Of a stretch of DNA of 64,000 nt, positions 35,537-47,700 are shown piece by piece (positions within the stretch are counted from its first letter, which is position 1; every line of letters starts with the position of its first letter). A program made the translations under genes and the position numbers. The stretch spans positions 16,025,652-16,089,651 of the forward strand of contig CM076668.1 of NCBI GenBank assembly GCA_038496675.1, written 5' to 3'. Under the pieces are notes generated by a model. The model ran no database searches. It saw only the letters and a list, made by a program, of their open reading frames with translations, and was not told the origin of the DNA. The stretch is from Rachycentron canadum. Lineage: Eukaryota; Chordata; Actinopteri; Carangiformes; Rachycentridae.

Positions 35537-38500
35537 CTGGGAGGTGGAGGAGATAAGAAAAGACAAGGAGAGAGTAAGACATGGTAAAGAGACAGGGGGA
35601 CAGAGACATATGAATCAGTTAATTATTTGTAATTAAATCAATAGTTAGCCACAAACTGTTTAACCTTGAATCAACCTAGCTGGCTTAAGGGGATGAGCTT
35701 TTCAACCATTTTGGGCATCTCAAAGTGACGACCCACCTCCTAACTAATAAAAACCCCACTGGCAGTAAAATAAAAAAAAATAAAAAATGATTTCATTAAT
35801 ATCTCATTTTGTCACTGAGGCAAGACTTAGTCACAAATTCATTATGCATTCTCCCAGGACTCAAAGAAAAACAGTTTAAGCTGAGAGGATTGCCCCAATA
35901 AATGCACACGGACACACATGCCTAAAGTCGTCTGCATGGACAAACAGAGCCAAATCCCATGACTGTTTCCTGCTTACAGTTGGCTGAGAGATCCTGAAAG
36001 AGCCAAATTTAATTTGGCCCTTGGGGCCACCCCATACGGATTAATGATCAGATTGCCGTTTAGCCGTTAATCTGATAAAGCCCAGATCTAGGCACAATGG
36101 TGTAATTACACAGTAGAGGAGCACGGAGGCTTGTGTCCATAGACATTTCCCTGGCTGTAACTTCTGCCAGAGCTTTTTTCATCAATAGCCACGTTCCCAC
36201 ACAACTGTATCAACAAACCGGGTGCCAATTTAAGCTAACTGCTAATGAACGTTTAGCAATCAAAAGTAAATGCTGAGTGAACCAAAAGTAGATCTGCTTT
36301 TCTTACTTTTTCCCTCTTCTTTGTCCCCTCTCCTCTAATAACACAGTGCTATGTGAGTTCATTTTATACTAACAGGATTGCATGTAATTACACATTCAAT
36401 AGCACTAATTTATTGTAACATAAAAGCCTCTTCGTGTAAAACAGCATATTAAATGGAAAACAAAACAACCAACCAGCTACTTTGAGACAAAACAATCAGC
36501 CAGTTTTTCAATCATTCATTCAAGTTGTCACTCAGCTAATCCAATTACAGCCAGTCAATAAGTCACTTCACTAAATAATCAATGTAGCCAATGAAGCCAA
36601 TTTTCAACACTACTTCCATAAGCTCAGCAATCAGCAAACCAAATATAAAAATCAATCCAAACTCCAAACAACAAAGACTCATCATGATTTTTAAATCTCA
36701 CCCTGCTGATGGCCAACAGGAAGTCAAGTTTGTGAGATTTGTGCAGAGAGTGTCGAAGTTTCCAGTAGAGCAGGTGTTCCCAGGCAAACACCAGCAGACT
36801 GAGGCCCATGGCCACGAGCAGCATGTAGAAGACGCCCGCCATGTTGTCGATGTCCAGCTTGCTGCTCATCACTTCATTCTTCTCATTCTGGCAGATGCCT
36901 GATAACCACACGGTCTCCAAGCGCTGCGTGTCTCCTGTGCAGGGCGAGGGTTAAGGGAAGAGAGAGAGGAAGAAGAATTGGTGTATGAGCAAAAAAGAGA
37001 CAGAAGTATGATGGGTTACAATATCTAGAAGAAAACCACTCCTGCAAAACCATGTCTGTTGTACAGCGCAATCACAGAGTGTTTGAACGATGACACATTT
37101 TTGTTGTTTTTCCTCGACACTCCACCACAATAGATTTGAGATTAAACTATGACTCTCAGTGCTGACAATGAACTTCAGTAAAGTCCTGATATTTGATGCC
37201 AAAGTGTTTTTAGCGTCTTTTTTTCGTGGATACTCCAGCAACCTTTACTTATTGTTCCTTTCAGGGGCTTTGCCCATTTGTACTCTGTTGAATGGGAGCT
37301 GGACATACTGGTGTGGATGTACACACTTGTATGTTTTTGTTTGAAAACATATCACCTTTGCTACGTTTTTACCTTTTCAAGCCCCGAAAATGGAGCATTT
37401 TGGAAAATTGTTTGAAAAAGGATTGCTTTCTAGTCTGGACAGGCAAAAATGGAGACCTTTGGAAACAATGACATTGACACACCTGGTTGCTCCGTGATAT
37501 CAACCTCCATGACTACTGAATTACAAGTGTTACTGACCTTGTTGTCTTTCCTAGCAGCTGTTTCGTAGTGAAATTATCCATGTTAACTCTACAACTGTCT
37601 TTGTTTTCCTCATTTGTAGTATTTTCTGCAGCTAATGAACTGAGTACAACTGAGGGTAGACAATCTGCTTCCTGTTTACCCCGGCTCGTGCATGCCCAGT
37701 CTACATGAAGATACATGGTCATGTATGTCTGTTTATCATTTCTTAGTCTGGACGCAGGTCTTTTCTAATATGAAGCCAAAGCACTAATGTGCATGGAGTA
37801 GTAGTGTGGATGTAGCCTAAAAGCTAATTTAATGGATGTAGTGCTGTGCTGACTATGCACAGAGGTCTCAGTGGATATTTAAATGATGCCTTATGCATGT
37901 AATGATTCATTCACCCCATTGCACTTTTTGTGAGACACCAACTTTTCTACTCCAGGTAAGCTGTGTTATTTTTCAATGTGCACACAAACAGGTGGATGCA
38001 CACACACTATGGACATAATGTCATACACTGTAAATCCTCTTCAGCTGAAAGTCAGGACTCACTGATTGTTTTAAGCGATCCAATATGACCCAATGCCCCA
38101 ATATGTATTATAAGCCTATAGACTGATGCCAACATTTCCATGTGGTCAAACAGCACAGCATCAAACAACATGGGATCTTGTGCCAACCTTTCTATTCTTT
38201 CTATTCCAAACAATGACCCTCCTTTCACTTTGTGGCTGCAGCATAGACATACAACAATTTTGTCTTTGTTCTCCTCCCACCAATTTTCACCATGCTGACA
38301 AAGCACATTTTCAATGAGAAGAATTTACAGTGCCTAAACACATCTCCATTAGCTCTCATTGCCACATAAGCTGCTCCTCCAGGCCTCTGAAGCAGGTGGC
38401 CACCTCTTGTGCTGCGCTGTCCCTGGCGGCCTCAGAGGAGCACAGCCCATTTTATCACTCAGTTACCGTATGTCTACCATAAACTCACTACTTATTATAT

Positions 38501-38653
38501 CATCATGGAAAGCTCAGAGTGAGTGCGAGTGTGTGTGTGTGCGTGTGTGTGCGTGTGTGCGTGGGGTGGTCTTAAGCTCTCTGAGGAGGGAGGATATTAA
38601 CTCCACACTGGTGGCCGTCATGGTGAGTGTGTTTGTGGTTATGTGTAGGTAGG

Positions 38654-38700
<47 letters not shown>

Positions 38701-41700
38701 TGCGTCATGGAGATAATCATATCCCTAACGCTCCCTGCTGTTCTGCAGGATATTAACTCTTCCCTGTAAGCCCACTTCCCTGCTGATACAGCACACACTG
38801 AACTGGATTGATGCCAGTTCCATGGTGCATGTACAGCACAGAAACGAATCCAAATGGATAAAAAAAAAAGAGCAAGGAGTCAGAGCGCATGTGTGGACGT
38901 TGGTTATGCATTATATCATGTAAGGTTTGGATTGGCGCCCACCGTCTCCGAGGAACTGCAGCAGCGCCAGGTCAATAAGCCTTTTCCAGCGGGAGTCCTT
39001 CTGCAGCGCGATGCCGTATCCTGTGGTAGCGAACACTTTCCCACTGCCAATGGTCACCAGCTTGCAGCCCTCATCTTTCCCAGCCATGTAGTTCAAAACA
39101 GCAGCGTCGTAGATGAAGGCGTCCAGCTTCCTGCAAGCGAATAAGTCACATAACAAATTCTTCCATACAGTATATACATATATATATATAGTTTCTCTCT
39201 TACATGTATGCTCATCCCTTTAAAAGCAAACATTGGCTTTTAGATGTTTCCTAACTTCCAGGCTGCTTTTAGTCTCAATTCATTTCAAGGACAATCTGCT
39301 TGCAGCAACGTGACATTTACTTTAGATTGGTAATCCATCATCAGAGACTCTGTTAATGCCAACCAGGAACAGTCCTAGATAGTCACCTTAGTTTAAATTT
39401 GTTAGCATGCTATCATTTGCTATTTGGTTTATTTCATTGGATAAAAAGTAAAATCTCTGACTTGCTGGTTGCATCAGATGAAAATGTAGAGGTTCATACA
39501 GTTGTTGTGATTCATCCTCTGAGCACCACGATTTTCTGAACCAAAGTTAATGGTAATCTAACCAAGACGGGTTGAGACATTTCACTGAAAACAAGAATTA
39601 TCAACTCCACATGTTGGCACAATAGGAAAGTCAAGGCATCACTAAAGTCAGTGTTGTTTATCTTCTGGTTACCATGAATGTCTTTACTGACTTTTATGTC
39701 AATCAATCCCCTATACATTTCAATTCCCAAAAAAATCACATTGATGGATCAACCACTTTCAATCCACACTGGAACTAGGAAATCAATCTAAAAAAAAAAA
39801 ATACAAAAAAATACAGGTTACACACAGTTTGAAGGTGTTAAGTTCAAAATGTGCCAAATCACTGGTGAAGTTCTTCAAGTGTTTTGAACTTGTTCTTTGT
39901 GAAGATGAGATGTTTGACAGCACTTTTCTATACAAATTAAGATGCGCCACCCTTGATTTTTTTTCATCTAAAAATACACCCATCACGGCCTAATTCTCAC
40001 AAACACAAAGAGAATCAAATCTCTGCATCATTACTGAGGTGGATCAGCTTCATATAACCTCCTGTTTAAAGGCGTTACATAGTTAAAATTTAAGAAAAAC
40101 TGTACCCGGTTTTGAGGCTTTCTAGCGCTTCCTCCACCCCCTTCTGGTTGTATTTCATCATGTGCGTGTGCATGTCGGGGTAGTTGCTGCGGATGTTCCT
40201 CTCTGTGCTCCCGTTTGGGACCGTCCCGAAGCGAAAAGGAGGGTAATGCTCATGTGGTTTCTGGAACTGTGGGGAGATAAAGGAGGGTGAGAGGAAAGGG
40301 AAGGGGGGAGAAGATGTGAGTGATGAGAAGAGGGAGACAAGAGAGTAAAGGGAGGTAAGAGAACAGGGGGTTCAGTAAGGAGAAAGGAGGGGAGTAAGAG
40401 AGAGAGAGAAGGAAGGAGAAAAAGAAAGGATAGGAAAGAGACTGAAGGGAGTGAGAGCAGAATAGGGGAGAGAGCAGGAGACGACAGAAATATGAAGAAG
40501 GTGGAATGGGAGGTGATGAGGAGAGAGGACAGAAGAGAGGAAGAGAGAAGAAAGGCAAAAGAGAAAGGAAAGATATTTTAAAAAGGAAAAAGTAAAAGAA
40601 AGCAAAAATATTTGTGGGAGGTAAAGGAGGGAAGAGGAGAGAGAAGGAAGAGTTAGGTAAGAAAGAAATGGAAGTGGAATGAGCAGCAAGCAGGGAAAAG
40701 GAGGGCAGCAGAGGAGACAAGGAATAGGAAAGAGGATGAAGATGAGGAAGTGCAAGGAAAGTGAAAGAAAGGGACAAAGAGGAAAGGCAACGAAATGAAA
40801 GAATAGGGAAGAAATTGTGAAAAGAGGAGAAAATGGGGTAGAAGGGAGTAAAGAGGACGAGGGACTCCTCAGTTAAATGAAATCCATTTTTTCCAAAACT
40901 GATCTAATGAGCAGCCAAACTCAAGACTGCCTGAAAGGACTGAGACGCCACTCGCTCACCTCCATCTGATTAAATCTAATATCAGTCAACACACATCTGT
41001 TTGAACGATTTCACAGCCCACAGATGATCCTAATCCGGTTCGGTCTGCGCCTGATCGAAGTTCACATTTCACGAGCCGTCGCGTATCGCAGGGTGAAGCA
41101 GAAATGCGTCTGTTAGAGCTCAATTAGACTGTAAACAGGAAAGACCTATTCATCTTAGTTACGGCATGTGACCTTTTGAGCCGAGCGCAAATGAATGGGC
41201 CAATCAAAATGTGAGCGTGTGAGAAGGTGGGTGCGTATGCGTTAATGTAATCACTCTTCGGCTGCAACTGCGACGGTTTCAGTCTTTCTATCAGCTGTTT
41301 GAACAAAAGCCCACGTCACAGAGAGAGAGAGAGTGTATAAATGAAAAGTCTATCTGAATGCCATACTCACATGCACTGAAAGAATAATTAGTCGCTACAG
41401 GCCTATACACTGGCTGCAAATAAATTCCCAGTGAAATCTATTTCAAGTAACTGTCAGACAAATTAATTGTGTATCTTTCAAAGTTGCAGTCTTTTAGTGA
41501 CCACTTCTTGCTTTGTGTTACCGTCTCACTGCCACGGCTCAGCAAGAAAAGGCAGAACTTCATTTCATTTATCTAACTGAAACTGCTGAAGCTTCAAATT
41601 AGCTTCAAGTTGATACAGCTGTGGCCGTACCTTGAGTTGCCTCCCTGTTTCCCCTTGTGTTTTTTTCCCGCTTTCCCTGTGCTTCCTGTGTGGCTGGGTC

Positions 41701-44700
41701 TGTGACGGCATGGGCACGGCTCCCCCCTCTCCTGGCTCCCTTCTCCTGCACACCTCAAGCCTGTTCACTAATCTGCTCATCAACGGCAGTGCATCTACCC
41801 CAGCTGTCCAACCGTTCCTCGCCAGATCGTTAGTGCGACGGCGGTGGCAGCGAGCGTCTCTGGCCAATACTTGTTGTCCAACCTGCTTTTCTTTGTGTTC
41901 GGGATCACTACTTGGCTACCAGTTCTTTGGCCTGCTTCTTCGCCTCATTGCCTCCTGTTTCCTTTCCTTGAGCCGGTCACTGCCTGCCAGGCTTTCCCCT
42001 TTCTTTCCCCTGTTCCCTCACTTCCTTGCTCGAAATCTGGCAACTCCAAATCCACTAGATCTTTTCCAAACCAGAACGAGTCCAGCACATGGACTGCATT
42101 GAAGCTAATGCTGAAGAGCCTTAAACCTGCTTTCTATCTAATGAACATGAGGGGGTGACTCCACTGGTTGTAACAACAAGTCATGTTGAAGTCTATGGGA
42201 AAATACCCAGACTTCTCACTTGATTTATTACCTCAGTAAATATTTTCCTAATGAGTTTATGGTCTCACACTCTAGTTCCGAGTCTTCTTCAATACCACAT
42301 GAAACAGGAAAATAGACCATAAAGCAGGTTATGAATTAGGGCGTGACTCTGTGATCAGACTGTACCACACTGTACCACACGTCTTTTAAAAACCAAGACG
42401 GCTGACAGCCAATTACAAACTGGAGGCTTCAAAACAGCAGTTTACAAACCAATGTGAATTACATCACAGTGGTTTTCTTCCTCTTTGTGGCCATTATTGG
42501 TAGACTTTCCTATGCAAAGACCAAAGCCAACCATGTATTGATCCTACTAAAAAGGAAGGAAAACTAGATATCACTTTATTTTACAGGTAAGTTCTGTAAT
42601 TTCAGAATCATTTCATTGTTATTTCAAACAAGTTTCCTTGTGAGCCATTTTCTACTAATTATAGGAGAAATAGAGTTGTCAATGTACTCTACCAGTTAAT
42701 GAATGCCTATTAATTGCTAGAGTTTATTTATGTGGGGAATACACAATAATTACTGACATTTAACAGCATCAATGTAAATGTGCTGAGGTTGGAAATTGCA
42801 CTTCTAGGCCAGTCGAAATCAAAACTGAGAGTAGACTATAAAGAATTGCACCATCGCTGTTAGGGAGTATTTTCCCTTTAATAAAAAACACTGATATCTG
42901 TCTTTCCGACGGTCTTTCCAGGGGAGGTCTTTGGAAATTAAACGGAAAACAAAACATGATTTGTGTAGATTGGGGCAGTTTGTGAATTGGTGGTGTGTTA
43001 CGCTGCTGCCAATGATGGCGCTCCCGCCGTAGACCACATTTTGAATAGGATCCGCAGGTCCCTCACAGACCCCATCTGGAAATATTCATGCTCAGGTAGC
43101 TACTTCTGTTCTAGGACCGAGTGTCACAGCGAGCAGGGAAGTCTTTGAGAGAAACACATTGTTGGTTACAGTCTTCTTTGTGCCATTTATTGACCATAAG
43201 ACAAATACCCCCAGCCTTATCCTTTAAACCTGTGAGATGTGAACCCAGTCAGCCTACGACCCTAAGCCCCCCCCCTAATCTTCTGTTTTGTAGGATCACA
43301 GAATTAAGGGGCAGCTGAGGTTGTGCTGTGTGGTAATTTATATTAGTCTTTTATGCTGTGGGACATAATGCATCTGCATAAAGTTAATATAGTCAGTTAA
43401 TACAACCATAGATCACTGAGGTGGCTCTGCTGATCCCTGCCTGGGAGTTGTTTTCGCTATCTGTGAAGAATGAAATGCTTTCTTGTAAAGCTCCTCTGAG
43501 GCCCTGTTTCCAGGTTGAGTGTATGTGTGTCTTTGTGTGCGCACACACATTTAAGTGGCAGAGAAATTCGTGGGCGTTGTTTTCCTCTGTGACTTGACTG
43601 TTTTTATTTATTTTATTTTTTTTAGATCTTTTGACATTTTGCGATCTTGTTTTAGCAGCGTGAGCGAGACGAGAGCTGGGGACGGCACAGGGGGAATATT
43701 GATGGACAGACCGAAACACTGACAGGACAAGTCGAGACTCAGACACCATCTGTATTGAAAGAAGGCAGTAATTGATTAGTCATTCATGCCACTGGGCTCC
43801 CCACTGATAGGAAAAGGACAGAGACATTCATAACAAAGTTCTTTTACTTGACTTCATCTTGAAGGCTTTCTGTGAATCTTTTGTCTCTTGTCTGTTCATG
43901 GTTCATGAGTCAATGCAGATAAACAGAGAAAAGAGAAGCTGATGTAGCATGAGCTGGATTCAAACACATAGGCATGTTTTTTTTCCATATCTCATGGCTC
44001 CACAAAAACATCCAGCTCGATGCATGTCTGAGTGGACTTGACATCACTCTCATCAGTTCAACTCCTGTCCGTTCAGTCTCTTACCTTCTTGTCGGAGAGG
44101 CCTGACACAGTGTCGATATACTGCTCCTGGATCATGAAGGCAGCCAGGTTGGCAGTGTATGAAGCCAGGAAGATGACGGCAAAGAAGGCCCAGACCAGGA
44201 CCATGATCTTACTGGTTGTTCCTTTGGGGTTTTCAATGGGGACCGAATTGTTAAAGACGATGCCCCACAAGAGCCACACCGACTTCCCGATGGTAAACGT
44301 TGGACCACCAGGAGCTGAGGAAACGGAGGGAGGAGAAAGTCAGAGAGGCTGGATCAGCACAACAAGGTCCTGCATTCAATATGGAAACATCCCAAGCTTT
44401 CTTGAAAGGGCTGCTTCACCCAAGTCATAAACTGAACTCAAGAAAAAAACAAACCAGAAGCAAAAAGGGTTTATAGATAGATAGTTTTGGTTATATGTGG
44501 GATCTCTTTCCAAGATTTTTTTTTATCCAAGATGGGGTGAATAGAATTTAATCTGAGATGCTCAAAGCTTAAAAAACTGCATCATTTCAAGGTCAATGTG
44601 TCCCCATAGGTGCAACAGTGTATTTCAAAAGATGAAATTTGGTTAAATTTGGTTTAAAAGGTTAAGTTTAAAATTAAATGGCAAGGTAAAATTTTGAGCA

Positions 44701-47700
44701 AAAGCAACCCATTGGTGAAGGCCACTGTTGTGGTTAAAGGAAACCTCGATTGGCTTTCAGTGGAAAGTGAACATCCAGACCTCTGCAGACCTTCATGGGT
44801 CTATTGGGTCCCCCTTTTCCTATAATTCCTGCTGCTGCTATAGGGGTTTTGTCATTTCAACAAAGATTTTTTGGAGAAGAAAGTAAAATGTTGCAGAAAG
44901 AGGCAGATACCTGAAAACTATCTGCATGGTTCGAAGAAACTACTGCTGATATAAAGTATGACTTTACTGTCAGACCAACAGGTTTCCAATTGGGGTTTTC
45001 ATAAGGGTCTGACAATGAATTTGTTTTTCATACTTCAAGTAATGCTGGAGTTTCTACCTCTTCTGACCTTCTCCCTTCTCCGTGGACCTCGGAAGGAGGT
45101 GAAATTGTGCCACAAGTCCCTCTGATTACAGTGTTTTAAAGTCCAATTTTTGTTTACACATTCTCTCATCAAACAAAATATGTCCACTGTTCACCATATA
45201 AGTATTCATGAGCTATCTCATGCCCTTCTGCAAACTTCCAAACAACAAGAACAATTTCACAGAGCTCGGCCTGTTTCCATCGCTCTCTGCCACCACTGCT
45301 CATGTGCAGCAGCGAAAGGTGCCAGTGCCATCAATCACACTTCGATTAGCGCAGCGACGAATGCTAATTAAAACAGGAAAATGACCTTTCGGACCCGCAG
45401 ACAAGGCACGCTCTGTCAGCACTGCATTCTGGGATTGATTAGCCCTCTCCCCAAAATCCTGTTGAGGAACTCTTAACGTGGCAGGATGTGCAGATGGGGC
45501 TGGATTTAACGGCTTGCGCACAGGCTTAGTGTGAAAATGCTTTGTAAGATGCAAATTAAGTACATTTTGAGGATCTTTTTTTTCTAAATTTCACAGCTCT
45601 GGATATTTTTAGATGAGGTAAATACAAATAACTAAATGCGTTCTTGGCATTTTACGCACAGAAAACAGCAAACGTAGCAAAATATGTGAGATTAACAAAA
45701 CATGATTTACATGAGAACCTGTGGGATAAATATGGACTTTAAAGGACTTTTTCTCTTCCTTACCTGTGTTGTGAAGATAATGTGGTGACAATTCACTTCA
45801 ATATGATCCACTGTAGAAGAATTTTCACAAGTAAAAGTGAAGCAGAAGCTCAAAACTCACCTTTGGCGCTCACCAAACTGCGATTGTAGCCGACCGGACT
45901 GAAGTATTCAAACACAAAAACCGTCACCGCCACCACGGTTAGGCACATCACAAACATCATGACCCAGACTGCTGGGCTGTAGGGCTCTGAAGGAGGAGGA
46001 GTAGGAGGAGAAGTGAAGGAAACAAACATGAAGGATTAAAGGAAGCCTCTTTTGTACTTCCTGCCTCTGAACCTCAGCCCGTGATGGGAGGTCATTGTGT
46101 GTGGTAGGAGGATAGAAGGAGGGAGAGCGAAGAACCGGCTGATGTGAAAACGAGAGGAGAGAAGTGCACCGTTCATTTTGTGCTGAATTTTGTTGTTTGG
46201 GGTTTGGAAAAGGGATTTAGGTGTGTGCGCGGTAAGGGGATTTAGTTGTAGGCTACAGTTATCATCAGGATAAAAGCTTAATGGGAAGTTTCCTGAAGCG
46301 TCTGCAGAGACAGAACTCGTTTAAGTAGGCCATCGTGGGAGAGGATGGTGGCAGCAACATGGCGTAACACATACTGTAAATTACACTAAAGGCATGTTAT
46401 GACAAGTCTGAACCAACACAGTCAGAACAAAATGGATGCAGAAGAAGCTGCTGTTTTTGTTTCTTACCCAGGAAGGCAGATGGGGAAACTGTCCCGTTGC
46501 TGCGGGCCACCATGACGCTAATGCCCGTCTCAACAAATGGCACAGAAAAGTCGATAATTTCCGAACGTTCCTCGTTGATAGTGAGGGAGCCGATGGCCAT
46601 GTCAGCTCGTCTATACACCACCTGACAGGACAAAGGCAGAGAGATGTCCTTTCTTGTATTTATTCTGCACTTGAAGCAGACTGCTGGGTTTTAGCACAGT
46701 CGACTCCCCCAATGGACATCTCTTTGCTGAAAAGAGGACAAATTCTGAATTTCATGGAATACCTCTTGAATACTGAAGCCACAATGCAGCAAAAACTCTG
46801 TGCTGTACAGTAAGGTGTGACTCCAATAAAGGCTGCCTGCAGAGATTAATGGGAGAATATTTGTCACATCATCTGAGCATCCAAGAGAAGAGACGAGGCT
46901 GCGGCTCAGAAGTGCTCATACTCAGGGTAGCTTTTCTGAAAAGCTGGAATTGTGCAGAGAGAAATCTCACACAGACACACACATACACAAAAACACACGT
47001 ATACAGACCCAGATCACAGCGCTTCAGGCTCTGAAACACAAGCATTTGAATTTTCTCCTGAGGAACACCTGTTCAGGGCGCTTCACTTTCAGATGCACCT
47101 GTGTTTGATGTGGTCTCGTGTGTGTGCGTGTGTGTGTGTATGTGTGTGTGGGGGGAAGAGATGTGTGTGTTGGCTCCCTGGCCTCACACCACTGACCTAG
47201 ATAAAATCCACCAAAGGATCACACTGCAGGCCAAGCAATGTTTTTGTCACTTAACACATTGTGTGTCATTACTATTATTCGCCTACCGCACTACAGAGCA
47301 GATGTCACTACATAAGCTGTGTCTCGATCCAGGGGCCACATCCTTCGCAGGCTGCATTTGAAGACTGACTGTGTCACAGTGGCACTGATAGGCTGTACAG
47401 CTTCGAAGACCAATGGATCTAACAGGTGGCCAAACCTATCCCAACCTATTCCCTGATTCATTGTGCACAGATAATTGAAATATTATCACAGCCTGAAGAT
47501 GCATCCATTCATCCATTCATCATCTATATCGCTTATCCATCAGGGTAGCGGGGGTCTGGAGCTAATCCCTGCTGACACTGGGCGAGGGCAGGGTGCAATC
47601 TGAACAGTCCACCAGTCTATCGCAGGGCGACATATAGAGATAAACAACCTACTCTACAGGCAATTTAGAGATTAACCAGAACGTACAAGTCTTTGGACTG

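Noticed and set aside
35537..35566. Start of the 529-residue frame at an in-frame Met upstream of the tail exon
   Set aside because: These ten codons lie in the intron before acceptor CTCCCAG. The residues GIYSC immediately after the acceptor match the GluN2 family junction, so the Met is not a start.
40250..40777. 175- and 127-residue minus-strand frames rich in Ser, Leu, Phe and Pro
   Set aside because: Direct consequence of the polypyrimidine tract upstream of the exon at 40266.
41632..42102. 156-residue plus-strand frame opposite the grin2c intron
   Set aside because: Leu/Ser/Pro/Phe-rich translation of pyrimidine-rich DNA, antisense within an intron, with no domain or conserved motif. 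It more likely belongs to a degenerate retroelement-like sequence.
44032..44430. 132-residue plus-strand frame
   Set aside because: Antisense shadow of the M2-M3 exon of grin2c.
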